This document shows, piece by piece, positions 22,240 to 33,486 of a stretch of DNA of 64,000 bases. Made by a program: the position numbers and the translations under genes. The stretch spans positions 1 to 64,000 of the forward strand of contig JAFEMH010001489.1 in NCBI GenBank assembly GCA_022495995.1, given 5' to 3'. The stretch's first letter is position 1. The number at the start of each line of letters is the position of its first letter. The DNA comes from Adenophora triphylla var. japonica (lineage: Eukaryota; Streptophyta; Magnoliopsida; Asterales; Campanulaceae). The notes under the pieces were generated by a model, which saw nothing but the letters and a program-made list of their open reading frames with translations, ran no database searches and was not told the DNA's origin.

Positions 22240-23297
22240 CTGTAGACACCCCATTCTGAACCAATAATTCATGATTACACTACTCTTCGTCTCTCTTTTG
22301 TGTTTTGATGAAAGCACATTAGTTTCGTCACGTTTCGTTAAGTTTCTAACTAACCTCGTTAGTTTTGGACCTAACTGACTAACGGAATAAACTGAAGAGG
22401 ATAAAATAGTCATCAGACTAGATATCTCGCACGAGATATCATATCTCGCGCGAGATATCCCCTCGACAGGATGTGCAGAAATCACTCTCCTTCTCCGTTT
22501 CAACCTCCTTTCTTGATAAACCTCATCTAATCCGGTTCTCCAATCAGAATTGAGTTCTGGAAGCTTCCTAGGAGTGTTTTACCTCTCCACCTCTACCTCC
22601 TAAACCCCTATAAATACTTGGTGACTTCCACTGTTTCAGGGGTCCAGAATTCCACACAACACACACACAATTTGTTGGTTTCTCTCAACGAAAGATTCCT
22701 TCAAATCACTCATAAAACCTCCCTAAAATCACCTAAAGTTTGTTTATCAACCTTTTTGATCAACAAACATCAAAACCCGAATCAAGCATTGAGGCGAAGC
22801 TCTGTCCGCATCAAGATTTGACTCTCATATTGAGTCGAAACTCTGCCCAAATCACTTCTCGATCGAGAAAACATCTTAGAACCACGTTCTAAATCAAATC
22901 CTCCCTAAACTAGGTAAACTCCTATACTTTTACTCTTGTTTTCTTAATCTCTCTCTATTGGCTTTTAGAGTAGTGTAATCTCATCAAAAGGATTAGCCTA
23001 GAGTCCCTTCAATCGATGAAGGCGATCTCGAAGCGTACAATCCGACATTCCTAATCAAGAAATTGATTAGGGTTTTCTTGTTCTTTATTTAATTAGTAAT
23101 TAAAAAGATTGATAATACTCAATTAGCAAGACCGATCTCCGGATTGGGTGGAATGGATGCTCCTCGACCTACCCATTCGATAACTTAACCCCCGAACCCT
23201 CAAATCTCTTTAAAATCAAAAAAGGTTTTTCTTATTGTTTTCCTAAATAAATAATAAGTGGCGACTCTGTTATTCGAAAAATTCACGCATCGCTACA
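22240..23297 (+). repeat. TE2 3' LTR
   Basis: Matches the 5' LTR end to end with a few substitutions and small indels, for example near 22625-22660. Ends TCGCTACA followed by the target duplication CCATC. Palindromes at 22421-22458. Confidence 0.95.
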
Positions 23298-23759
23298 CCA
23301 TCTTATAATCATAGCTTGCCAAAATGAACAGTCATAATTAATCAAGAAATTAACACCATTTTAATTTCGTTTTATTCCTGATTCAGCTGTTACAAACAAA
23401 AGAAATCAAACATGGGAATTAAATATGGGAATTTTCTGATTCGAAATTTAAAAAAATAGCAAAAGGTGGGCTAGCACCAATTTGGAGCCACATTTGTGTC
23501 TGCAGGAGTTAGATAGCCCGTAGCCCATTTCGGACCATGATTTGCACCCCCCCTGTGCACCTGTACGCGATAGAGAGAGCCTCTATGTCACACATTAGTA
23601 CCCCTTATCAAAGTCTAGGAGTATTTAAGCTTGCTAGATTTTACATTCTCATTTCATGTGGGATAACCACATTTTTCCTCTTTCAATCCACTAACTTTGA
23701 GCCTAATATCTCATTCATCCATTAATCATTTTGGACAAATAAATATTTTATTTCAATGT
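23298..23759. other. Intergenic DNA between TE2 and TE3
   Basis: Continues the pre-insertion sequence broken by TE2. AT-rich, no gene, LTR end or repeat recognised. Confidence 0.5.
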
Positions 23760-24714
23760 TGTAGACACCCCATTCTGAACCTATCATGGCAGAGTTATAC
23801 CACTCTAAGTCTCGCCTTTGTTTTTGGAGTAGAAATTCACCATTTTGTCATGTTTCGTTAAGTTTTGACTAACGGGCGTTAGTTTGGACTAAACTGCATG
23901 CGAGATAACAAGGGGAGGAGAAATCTGTCCTTTGAGAAGCCTTGTCCCGCGCGAGACATGGCGTGTCTCGCGCGAGACTACCTCTCTGCAGGAGGGTTCC
24001 CTTGTCGATTTCAACCTCTTTTCTTGATAACTCTTCTCTAATTCGGGTCTCTACTGATTTTAGAGTTCTGGAATCTTCTTTAGGAGGAATCCTAATCCAC
24101 TTGAGTCTCCTAATCTTGGTGATCAAGTAAATCAACCCCTATAAATACTTGATGACTTTCAGTATTTCAAGGACCGAAAAAATACATAATTTGCTGGTTT
24201 CTCTCCTTGAAAGATTCCTGCAAATCACTCATAAAAATAACATTCAAACTCGTTCATCAACCTTGTTGATCGACGAACATCGAGGTTCAAGCCTAGGATT
24301 AAGGTGAAACTCTGTCCGAATCACTTCTCAACTTAAAGGTAATCTTCCTTTCCTTTTTTACTTGTTCTAATTGATTGTTAGAGTAGTATAAATCCATTGA
24401 ATCTAGGATCGACCTAAAGCCTCTTCAAATCATGGAGATGGCCTCGAAGCAATCGATCCTACATTTGTTTAATCTAATTAAATGGGTTTCTTCGTTTCTT
24501 TTGAAAAATAGTTATTATTTAAAACCCCCCTTAAGCAAGACCGATCTTCGGATTGGGTGGATGCGGTGCTCCTTGACCTTTCAAATCCATCACTTAAGCC
24601 CCGAACCCAAATCTCTTTTAAAAAGGTTTTTTCTATATTTTCCTTATAATAATATATGTGGCGACTCAAACAAATAAAATGATAAAAAGAGGAGGAAATT
24701 CCGCAATCGCTACA
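23760..24714 (+). repeat. TE3 5' LTR (955 bp)
   Basis: TG...CA ends with inverted TGTAG/CTACA. Palindromes TGTCCCGCGCGAGACA (23943-23958, one mismatch) and GTCTCGCGCGAGAC (23965-23978, perfect) lie upstream of the TATA box. U5 has the primer-site echo TGGCGACTC at 24659-24667. Confidence 0.9.
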
Positions 24715-24717
24715 GTT

Positions 24718-24736
24718 TGGCGACTCCGCTGGGAAC
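24718..24736 (+). other. TE3 primer-binding site
   Basis: TGGCGACTCCGCTGGGAAC lies 3 bp after the LTR, differing slightly from TE2 and TE9. Confidence 0.85.
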
Positions 24737-24852
24737 TGTTTTAAATTAAAGTGGCTTAGACTTGTGTCAATTAAGGGGGATTTAAAAAAAAATCATTTTC
24801 CTATTCAGTTTCAGGCTAGTCCCGCACGAGACAACCCTTTGTCTCGCGCGAG

Positions 24853-26185
24853 TGAAATTACCCGGATCCGAGAGGCACAACGATTGCGCCCCGGCATCTG
24901 GCATTCCGTTTTGCATTGGTCGGTGGAGGTGTCTCGCTGTGTTTTTGCTTTGTAGAGTCGCCACGCCGTTTTGATTAAGCCAAAAACATTGAGAAAAGGC
25001 ATCAGTTTAAAAAAACTGTTTTTGTGTGATGAGATTTTGAGTTCGGAGGTCAGGTTACTCCTCGGGAAGAGAATATTAGAATATTAGAGCTCACCCGAGT
25101 CGCCTCGTAAAAACGAGTCTTTCGACACCCCTTCTTTCTTTAAATGTTGTGTGTGTGTGTGTGTGCTTTTAAAAATGCATGTTGTGTTGGATGTCTACAT
25201 TGTACACTGCTTATTGAAATGTATTGAAATAGTGTAGGAAGGAAGCCTTACCAATATTGGTTCGTGTCTGTCTTCCGCTGGGGAATAGTGTTTGGGGATG
25301 GAATAGTATTCCGGGACGGACCGGAATTGCTTCGGGATGTGCCGGTTGTCTGCGGACAAAGCTTCGGCGTGCCTCGGGATTGTCAAGTGTGCACTCGGGC
25401 AGAGTTTCGGCGTGCGTTGGGATCGCAAAGATCGTCGGTTGGATTCGGGCAGAGGTTCGGCGTGCGTCGGGATCGTCGGTTGCGTTCGGGCAGAGGTTCG
25501 GCGTGCGTCGGGATCGTCGGTTGCGTTCGGGCAGAGTTTCGGCGTGGGTCGAAATTGCCGATTTGACTCGAAAAGAGCCGGGATGCCTCGGGAAAGACCA
25601 GGCAAGGCCTCAGAGTACCACGAGGGGCCTCAGAGTACCTCGAGAGTGCCTCGAAAGGGCTTCAGAGCACCACAAGGGAGCTCAGAAAGCCTCAGAAGGA
25701 ACCGAAAGGGGCCGGAAGTGCCTCGGAAGGACTTAGAGGGGGAGCCAGAAGGCTTAGGGAGAGAAGAGAAGATGATGGTCTGAAAAATGAGGGAGGGGAA
25801 GCCCTCTATTTATAGTATAGGAAAAATTGCAATAAGGTCCGTACAGACCTCCTAGGAAATCCAAAATTTTAGTTTTTCCGGATTTGAGGAAATAATGTGG
25901 ACTTTAAGAGAATTTTCGTAATAATTATGTCTAGATACAAAGAGGTCCGTACGGACCTTTTAGCATGCAAAGAGGTCTGTACGGACCTTTTAGCATCAAA
26001 TAGGTCCGTACGGACCTTCCATGATTTTGTAATTGTTATGGCAAGCTAGTTCTCGTCGAGAGCTTTCCAACCATAGATGGCACGTCTCAATCGGAGTTTG
26101 TATGAAGGAGTTATGACCTTCGAAAGTTTGCCCTTGGTTTTGTCGTATGCTTGGATGGAGAGCGATCCAGATTGGGGTACTTACA
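24853..26185 (-). repeat. TE4 3' LTR (1333 bp)
   Basis: On minus it starts TGTAAGTACCCCAATCTGG and ends GGGTAATTTCA. Four GGTCCGTACGGACC-type palindromes lie at 25836-25850, 25943-25958, 25973-25988 and 26002-26017, upstream of TATAAATA near 25805-25813. A GC-rich tandem segment of about 36-40 bp units with TTCGGCGTGCGTCGGGATCG lies at about 25360-25560. A GT microsatellite is at 25146-25164. The primer-site echo is at 24955-24963. Confidence 0.88.
25836..26017. promoter_or_regulatory. TE4 LTR palindrome cluster
   Basis: Four copies of AGGTCCGTACGGACCT or one-mismatch variants; the last three are spaced about 30 bp apart. They sit 20-210 bp upstream of the TATA box, read on minus. The same motif is clustered in the TE9 LTR. 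Confidence 0.6.
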
Positions 26186-28330
26186 AAAGCCCCTCGGTGA
26201 CGTCACTTATGAAGGAAGTGGGGTCGTCGATAAGATAAGGGTCCTGATCTGGATCGCGTGCTGAGAGAGATGTGACCCTGTAGGCCAGTTTGTGAGGACG
26301 TGGCAGTGTCATTTTGTGTGACCATTTAGGCCAGTTGGCTGGACCCTATGATAGGATTCCTACGTATCCCTTAGCGGGAATCAAGCCTGATCGTAGTTCA
26401 GGGGTGTGACTGTTTGAAGGGGTCTACCTAATTGTGACTGTTTGAAGGGGTCTACCTAATTGTGACTGTTTGAAGGGGTCTACCTAATTATGAAAATATT
26501 TTGGGACATTTATGCGGTCTTCCGGACCGGGTAGTTTAAAGCCTTTCGAGCTACGGATAATGATTTGGGAGGTTTATACGGTCTTTCGGACCGGGTAATT
26601 TAAAGCCTTTCGGGCTGCGGATAGTGATTCGGCTGATTTATGCGGTCTCTCGGACCGAGTGATTTAAAGCCTTTCGGGCTGCGGATGATGATGTGGGAGG
26701 TTTATACAGTCTTTCGGACCGAGTAATTTAAAACCTTCTGGGCTGCGGATGTTGATGTGGCTGATTTATGCGGTCTCCCGGACCAAGTGGTTTAAAGCCT
26801 TCCGGGCTGCGGATATTGACTTGGCTGATTTATGCGGTCTCTCGGACCGAGTGGTTTAAAGCCTTCCGGGCTGCGGATCATGATTTATGCTGGTGATGAA
26901 GACGTTAGAGCCTTATCACAAGACAAATCCTTTAATCAGGGACGTAGAGATGTGCGTACCTCTAAATGTATGATTTCAGGATAATGATTTGTGCTTTGTG
27001 GGATGTGTGTTTGTAGGCGCTTGCGCCTTGGAGTTTGTTTATGGAGGCGTTTGCGCCTTGAGATTCGTGTTTGGAGGCGCTTGTGCCTTTTGTGTTTGTT
27101 TTACCGTTTAGTGGGCGAGGTTCGGGCTTACAATGACGGCCGGTGCTGGAGATATGTATTTTCGTACGGTCTTATATTGATGGCCGGAAAAGGTGAGGAG
27201 CATCTAAGTTGATTTTCTTTGAAGGTGTCTATACCCTAAGTGAGACTGTTTGGGGGGTGTTTACCCTGTGTTGAGACCTAGTTTAGGAGTATGACCCTAG
27301 GTTGAGACTATTCTAAGGCGTCTGGACCTAAGTTGAGTTTGATGGCGCATTTTGTGGATCCTGTATGGAACTTTGTTTGTGGGAATTTTCGGAAAGGCAT
27401 CATGCCGTGCTGGGATTCTTCTTTTATGTAGCATTTATTACAGCTATGTCTTGCATTTGAAGTTTATTGACATACCTTTGCTGTGTTTACCTGCAGGAGA
27501 AGGTGCCTGTGACCGAAGTCGTTGAAATGCTGAGGATGTGCTGGCTTTTTTGTTCGAAGTCGCTGAAATGATGAGGACGCGATAGCGCCTTTGTCCGAAC
27601 TTGCGGTGAGGGCGAGATGGCGCCTCTGTCTGAACTTGCGGTGAGGGCGAGGTGGCGCCTCTGTCTGAACTTGGTGTGAGGGCGAGGTGGCGCCTCTGTC
27701 TGAACTTGTGGTGTGGGCGAGGTGGCGCCTCTGTCTGAACTTGCGGTGAGGGCGAGGTGGCGCCTCTGTCTGAACTTGCGGTGAGGGCGAGGTGGCGCCT
27801 CTGTTTGAACTTGCGGTGAGGGCGAGGTGGCGCCTCTATCTGAACTTGGTGAGGGCGAGGTGGCGCCTCTGTCTGAACTTGCGGTGAGGGCGAGGTGGCG
27901 CCTCTGTCTGAACTTGGTGAGGGCGAGGTGGCGCCTCTATCTGAACTTGGTGAGGGCGAGGTAGCGCCTCTGTCTGAACTAGCGGTGAGGGCGAGGTGGC
28001 GCCTCTGTCTGAACTTGTGGTGAGGGCGAGGTAGCGCCTCTGTCTGAGCTTGTGGTGAGGGCGAGGTAGGGCCTCTGTCTGAGATGATGAGGAAGTGGGA
28101 CGCCTCAGGTGCTGGACAAGGAGAGGAGGGATGGCTCGTCTTCCTTTTCCTTCTTCGTTCTGACTTATGCGGACGTCTTGGAGTATCCGGTCGAGGAAGG
28201 TGCTGAGTTCACCGAGGATGACGAGGTGGCTGGCGGAGGCGCCGAGATGTAGGAGTCTTTACCAGGCGGTGGTGCCGATGACTCAGAGTAGGACTCTTTT
28301 TTTTTTCTTTTCTGTTCATGTTAGTGAGGA
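26186..28330 (-). other. TE4 3' noncoding region with repeat arrays
   Basis: From the LTR outward there is a pre-PPT stem (26186-26231), an inverted GAACTACG/CGTAGG stem-loop (26358-26400) and then arrays. The arrays are 28 bp x 3 (26405-26490), about 62 bp x 6 (26505-26890, core GGACCGAGTGGTTTAAAGCC) and about 36 bp x 14-15 (27590-28085, core GGGCGAGGTGGCGCCTCTG). From 28086 to 28330 no repeat or protein is recognised. Confidence 0.75.
27590..28085. repeat. 36-bp tandem array in TE4
   Basis: Fourteen to fifteen units with GGCGAGGTGGCGCCTCTGTC; some units are 33 bp because CGG is missing. Contains the palindrome GGCGCC in almost every unit. Confidence 0.92.
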
Positions 28331-28354
28331 GAGAAACAAATATTTGTATTTATA

Positions 28355-29536
28355 TGCACAATGTATTCAGCTCTGTTCCATGATATGATCCACAAAGAAA
28401 TCGAGGTCTATGTGGACGACATGATAATACACTCCAGAGGATCAGATGGCCAACACTTTGTTGATTTGAGAAAATTCTTCGGCCGCCTCCGAGACCACAG
28501 CATGAGACTGAATCCAGCCAAATGCACCTTCGGTGTAAGATGAGGCAAGGTGCTAGGATATATGGTGACAGAACGGGGAATCGAAGTAGACCCCCAGAAA
28601 ATCAAGGCCATAGTCGAAATGAAGCCACCCCGGACACTGACAGAAGTGAAATCCTTCATGGGAAGACTGCAATACATAAGCCGCTTTGTAAATCAGCTGA
28701 CCTCGATCTGCGAGCCGATCTTCAAGTTGATGAAGAAAAATGCCTACACAAAATGGACTCCAGAATGCCAGCTCGCTTTTGAACAGATCAAGGCGTACCT
28801 CGTGAATCCCCCGATTCTTTGCCCACCACATCAGCAAAAGCCGCTATTGCTATATCTAACTGTCACGGATACAGCAATTGGGGCTATGCTAGCTCAAGAG
28901 AAGAAAGATTCCAAGGTCGAAAATGCCATCTATTTCGTGAGCAGAAAGCTTCAGGGAAGCGAACTCAATTACTCTGCTTGTGAAAAGACTTGCGCAGGTT
29001 TGGTCTGGGTAGTGGGAAAGTTGAAACACTACATGCAGTCTCACCCGATACATCTCGTCTCAAGGATAGACCCCATCAAATATCTGTTCGACAAGCCTTC
29101 CATCTCTATGAGGTTGGCAAAATGGTCATTCTTTTTGGCTGAATACGACATCACTTATGTTTCAAGGAAATCCGTAAAAGGACGCATAATGGCAGAACAT
29201 TTGGCCGATTTCCCAAGTGATGAGTCCCGAGGACCTGAACCTCAATTTCCCGATGATGGAATCTTTGCTCTAGAAGGAGAAAATCGCTGGCAACTCTTCT
29301 TCGACGGGGCGTCAAACAAAAGGGGGAACGGAATAGGAATGCTTCTGGTCGATCCTACCGACGAACACACCCCCATAGCAGTAAGGTTGAACTTCGAGGT
29401 CACCAACAACGCTGCTGAATATGAAGCTTGCATAGTCGGGTTGGAAGCCGCCCTTGAACGAAATATCAAGGAATTGGAGGTGTATGGTGACTCGCCCTCA
29501 TCATCAATCGTGTCTCTAACAAATGGAAGACCGTAG
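28355..29536 (+). pseudogene. pol: TE5 RT end, RNase H and second RNase H
   Basis: The frame starts in the RT palm with LFHDMIHKEIEV and catalytic Y-V-D-D at 28409-28420. It meets an in-frame TGA at 28541-28543, then continues open from 28550. Visible parts: MGRLQYISRF and PILCPP (RT thumb/connection), YFVSRKL and the Ty3 RNase H, then a second RNase H beginning FFDGASNKRGNG with NNAAEYEA. After YGDSP the frame shifts near 29490. The first half of RT is missing, so no enzyme can be made. Confidence 0.85.
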
Positions 29537-31037
29537 ACCCGGTCCGCAGTAAATATCACACTTACATGGAAGAGCTAGTAACTCAATTCAAGGAGATCGC
29601 TTTCATTACTTGCCCAGAGATCGCAATGCATTTGCAGATGCTCGGCAACACTAGCCTCCCTCGTTGAAATACCCGAAGGGAAGTCCGTCAAACCATTCGT
29701 AGTCGGGAGAAGAGAAAATCCCGCTTATTGCTTTGAAATCGAAGCGAGGCCGAACCGGCCGTTGATCCCCGGTACACTCGCATCTATCAAGCACCGAAGA
29801 ACGGAGAAGCCTCCTTCAAAAATGAAGATGGGGAATATAAAGAAGGAATCAAAGCGAAAAGTCTCTCACTCGAAGCGACTCGCCTCCCATTATGTTCTTT
29901 TGGGAAACATACTGTACAAGAAGCGTTATCAAGGCCCCCTCCTGCGATGTATCGGCAAACAAGAGGCTACCGAACTCATGAAAGAAATAAATGGTGGTAC
30001 CTGCGGCCCCCACATGAATGCTCGAGCTCTGATGCAAATCATACTGAGAATGGGGTACTTTTGAATCTCCATGGAAACCGACTGCATCCAGTTCGTCAAA
30101 AGCTGCGACAAATGCCAGCGATACTCAAATCTTCATCATTTGCCTCCTCACGAAGTTATACCGCATGACAACCCTCGCCTTTCGTCACTGGGGAATTGAT
30201 GTCATAGGCAAAATCACACCATCAGGCAGTAACGGCCACGAGTTCGTCCTGGTAGCTGTGGACTATTTCACCAAATGGGTTGAAGCCAAGTCCTATAAAT
30301 TCCTCAATTCAAAGAAAGTAGCCCTCTTCATCAAAGAAAACATCATATGCAGATACGGGTTGCCAGCCGAAATCATCTCAGATAATGGATCCCACTTCGA
30401 AGGGGAATGCGACAGCCGCCGGCGGAATTCGGAATAACTCCGTCACAAGTCATCTCCCTACAGCCCCAAACCAACGGAGCCGTCGAAGCAAAGAAACAAG
30501 ACTCGGAAAACATCATCCGGAAAATGGCCGTCCGAGGCAGTAGATTGGCCCGAGAAGCTACACTCCGGCACTCGGGGCTACAGAACATCCGTCAGAATGG
30601 CAACCGGGGAAACACCGTTTGCCCTCACCTACGGAATGGAAGCCGTACTCCCAATCGAGCTAGAAATCCCCTCACTCCGTGTACTGTTGGAAAGTCAGAT
30701 CAATGAGGTCGAATGGCTCCAAAGTCGCCATGATGAATTGGCCCTACTAGATAAGCGCCGATTGAAAGCAATGGAACATATCCGAGCTTACCAAGGGAGA
30801 ATGGCCAGAGCCTTCGACAAGAAAGTAAAGCATCGGGAGATCCGAGAAGGTGATCTCGTTTTGAAAGAGAAGCCCCCGGTCCGTATCAACCCCCTCGGCA
30901 AATGGGAGCCTGTCTGGGTCGGGCCATACATCGTCCAAAAGATCTTCTCTGGAGGAGCCATACAACTTGCAGACCTCGACGGAAATCCCTTTGTACACCC
31001 AGTGAATGGTGACAAGCTGCACAGATACTACACGTAA
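29537..31037 (+). pseudogene. pol: TE5 integrase, broken
   Basis: Pieces in several frames give the zinc region near 29950-30130 and an in-frame TGA at 30062-30064. The core follows with GIDVIG, VAVDYFTKW and ISDNGSHF (30165-30437), then a shifted Glu segment (QTNGAVEA) near 30470. A long C-terminal piece (30597-31037) has FALTYGMEAVLP and a chromatin-side basic domain with GPYIVQKI. The order is standard for plant gypsy integrase. Several indels prevent expression. Confidence 0.85.
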
Positions 31038-31092
31038 AACACTGAGTAAAAAAAAAAAAGAAGAAAAAGAGTGCTAAAAGAGTAATACCCAA

Positions 31093-31123
31093 CTAGGTTG
31101 AAAACCCAAAAAGGGCGGCCTAG
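31093..31123 (+). other. CTAGG/CCTAG stem-loop 3
   Basis: Same architecture as 20810-20839; the pair A-T at stem position 5 there is G-C here, so the change keeps pairing. Followed by AAAAA. Confidence 0.6.
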
Positions 31124-31216
31124 GTAAAAACATCAGGTTGCACAAAAAAAAAAACAAAACAAAAAAAAAACAAAAAAAAAAAAAAAAACAAAAAAACAAC
31201 AACAAAATCGACCTGT

Positions 31217-31267
31217 GTCGAACTACGGAGACCCGAGCCCTTTGTCCGAAGGGAACGTAGGCAGCCG
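31217..31267 (+). other. GAACTACG/CGTAGG stem-loop (TE5, after pol)
   Basis: CGAACTACG pairs with ACGTAGGC; the inner stem is CCCTT/AAGGG, different from the other copies but paired. Confidence 0.55.
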
Positions 31268-31508
31268 GAAACGGTTCGGTCTAAAGCACAAATAAAAGTC
31301 AAACTCGACATCAATACACCGATCGTACCATGAAAGCGTCTCGAAAAACTCTAAAGCAATTCACATATTCATTACAAGTTAAAAGCTTTTTGATGAGTCT
31401 AAGCCCGGTTCATTCCTACAACTGGCAACCTGCTAAAAGAAACTAAGATACATAACCAAACTAATGTGTCTGCTACGACAAGAAAGGGATACTCGGAAAA
31501 CCCCAAGG

Positions 31509-33020
31509 TCACTCCAAGCCGCTCGTACTGGCATCTCCCCTCTTCTTCCCCCTTCGAGTCTTCTTCTTCTGAACAGGAAAAAAGTCGGTCTTCCTCCTAC
31601 CAAGCTCTGGTATAGGAACAAGATCTATCAGACCAGCCTCTGTCAGGGCCTTGGTAGCCCTAGCGTCATCTCTCATCTCCTGTAGCCGGGCTGGTAGCAT
31701 AGGAGTCCTCCTCTCCTGCCTCTTGACATAAGCTTCATAGTCGGTCACCACATCCCCGCTCCTGTCATGAGGGTTGGCCCTCGCCTCGGCCCTCCTCCTC
31801 TCCGAAACTGTCAGGTCCTCCGCACCCACAATGGCCTCACGCCGTCTCAAAATAGCCATCTAAGTCTCCCCCAAATGCCTCTCGTACCAATCCAGGTACC
31901 AAGTGGTCAGGAACACCGGTCTCGGACGCCTGAGGATAACCCGAAGAGGAAAGACGTCATACCTCCATACTCGGGAAAGAAAGGAAAACACCGAAGGATC
32001 ATCCATAGAAGCAGAAGCCACCACCCTGGTGGCTATATCATCAAAGTCCTCCAAAGGAACCTGCTCCAAGCCAAACTGTCTCAGAACCAAAGACGGAATG
32101 TAAAAGCTGGACTGAGAAAGCCCCGGAACCATAACCACAGGAGATCCGTCCTGAAGCACCCTCCAAGTCTCCACCCGCCAATAAGGCACCGACCATCTGA
32201 TATCTTCAGTCTGACGACCAGCCATCCAACGCTCCCATGAGCCCTGATCATCAAAATCTACAGCAACCCCTCTCCTGGCGAATGTCCAAGGCTTGATCAT
32301 ATCAGAAGTTTCCCGAAGAATCCCCAAGCGCTCCATCAGCCACAGAGTCAAGAGGAACGGGCTGCCCCCGTGCATATACCGTCTCCCGGTAGCCAGCCTT
32401 TCGAGAGCATGAAAGGTCTCTCCCAAGATCAAAGGTACAACGTCTCTGCCCAAGCGACAGTGAACAACTACATCCAGCAGAGCCCGATGACAGACCCCAA
32501 ACGAATAAACCATGAACAAGGTCCCGAACATGCAAAGTGAAAAGGCATCCCAATAGGCATCGTCAAGCAAGCCTAAGCCCCTAAATCTATCAGGAAGACC
32601 AGAAATATCAAAATGATCAGGACCGCGGATCATACCTTGTGCTTCCTCCGGGAAAAGATGAAGGAGGTTGCACAATCTATCAACGAAAGAGGCCCCTCCG
32701 GGCAAAGGAACCGCAATCTCTTCCACCTCCGAACCGCCAAGCAAAGCCCGGAATTCTTCGACAGTCGGGACCATTTCATTGTAAGAGAAGCAAAAAACAT
32801 GCCTTCTAGTATCCCAAAATGATGAAGAAGCTCTCAAGAGGTCGTAGTCCGGAACCAATTCTTTGAGGGACCATAAGCACTTCACCTTGTACCTTTCTTC
32901 AAAGAATGACCTCCTCTCATGCATAATCTCCCGAGACCACTCTTTAAACTTTGTGAAGAATTGCATTTGAGAATTTTGGGACAATTTGGGTGGATTTTGC
33001 ATACTCACAATTCTCTCCAT
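31509..33020 (-). pseudogene. TE5 antisense gene 2: DUF7745/plant-mobile-domain-like protein
   Basis: From ATG 33020 the frame runs 386 codons to TAG 31862-31860, and the same frame continues at once to 31509, so a single stop divides a protein of about 503 residues. Motifs near residues 45-95 (LKELVPDYDLLRA, SSSFWDTRRHVFCF, MVPTVEEFRALLG) are those of plant mobile domain-like regions (DUF7745-like) found in Ogre-type elements. The C-terminal 117 codons are basic. Function is unknown; plant mobile domain proteins of Arabidopsis (MAIN, MAIL1) act in silencing. A perfect 16-bp palindrome lies 124 bp upstream. The TAG may instead be the real end. Confidence 0.7.
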
Positions 33021-33486
33021 GGTTTTCCTCTCTTTCTCCCCGAAAATGGCTGTTTGAATGGGTAGTTGAAGAAGGTGTTTGAATTTGAAATAAGGGAAAA
33101 CCAGATCTGAAGCAAAATTAAAAGACAGTGTCAGAAGTCTGTCCCATCCGCGCGGATGGTTTTGTTACCAAAAAATATTTTTTTACTGCAGTTTAAACTG
33201 CTGCACCACAAAGGAATATTTTGTCCCATCCAAAGCCTGTCCAAACCAGTCCATACACCAAACATCTACACCCTTGCCAAAAAAAAAAAAACCGAGGCCC
33301 ATGCAACATTGCATTCATACAGCATTGCATTCCAAAAAAAAATATAATAAAATAACAATAATCCTAGATTATTACATTCCAAAAAAAAAAGGAAAGAAAA
33401 AAGCAAAAAAAAAAAATAATATGCATGGAAATAAAGTGTATCTGTCTAAATAAGTACAGTCCCAAAAATCAGTCTCAGGAAATCAG
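33021..33486. promoter_or_regulatory. Upstream region of antisense gene 2, with palindrome 33144-33159
   Basis: CCATCCGCGCGGATGG at 33144-33159 is a perfect palindrome followed on + by TTTTG. The same 19-mer ATCCGCGCGGATGGTTTTG occurs at 36688 and in the TE5 LTR at 38574. Flanking CTGCAG-type sequence also resembles the LTR. The rest is A-rich spacer. Confidence 0.55.

Larger units (their letters stand above)
15687..23297 (+). mobile_element. TE2: complete gag-only (TR-GAG type) LTR retrotransposon
   Basis: Two LTRs (15687-16740 and 22240-23297) flank a 5.5-kb interior with primer site, gag, tandem repeats and polypurine tract but no protease, RT, RNase H or integrase. The 5-bp target duplication CCATC lies at 15682-15686 and 23298-23302. 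This layout matches terminal-repeat retrotransposons with a gag domain, which need pol from a relative. By eye the LTRs differ at about 15-18 sites in about 1055, so insertion is recent. Stem-loops shared with TE5 and TE7 place it among Tat-type elements. Confidence 0.93.
23760..24852 (+). mobile_element. TE3: 5' LTR and leader of a TE2-related element, truncated
   Basis: LTR 23760-24714 starts TGTAGACACCCCATTCTGAAC like TE2 and ends AATCGCTACA, but differs widely inside. TATAAATA is at about 24140. The primer site follows at 24718, then about 115 bp of leader. The sequence stops at 24852 inside its second leader palindrome, where TE4 begins. No coding part remains in the window. Confidence 0.85.
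24853..28330 (-). mobile_element. TE4: 3' LTR and 3' region of a minus-strand Tat-type element
   Basis: Read on minus, repeat arrays are followed by a pre-PPT element (26231-26186) and an LTR 26185-24853. This LTR is the same family as TE9. No gag or pol of TE4 is present; the element ends near 28330-28360 where TE5 pol begins on the other strand. The edge at 24853 lies in the middle of a TE3 palindrome, so TE4 probably inserted there. Confidence 0.8.
31038..31508 (+). other. TE5 noncoding region after pol
   Basis: Sixty bases after the integrase stop is a CTAGG/CCTAG stem-loop (31093-31123): CTAGGTTG pairs with CGGCCTAG, then GTAAAAA. An A-rich run follows (31144-31200), then a GAACTACG/CGTAGG stem-loop at 31217-31267 whose inner stem is CCCTT/AAGGG. 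No protein is seen. Confidence 0.65.

Noticed and set aside
23537..23725. Small + strand frame in intergenic DNA
   Set aside because: Sixty-two codons, no motif, no promoter support.
26405..28085. CRISPR-like array
   Set aside because: Units are contiguous tandem repeats without unique spacers, in a plant retroelement.
28167..28388. + strand frame spanning the TE4/TE5 junction
   Set aside because: It crosses two elements and includes a phenylalanine run from a T stretch.
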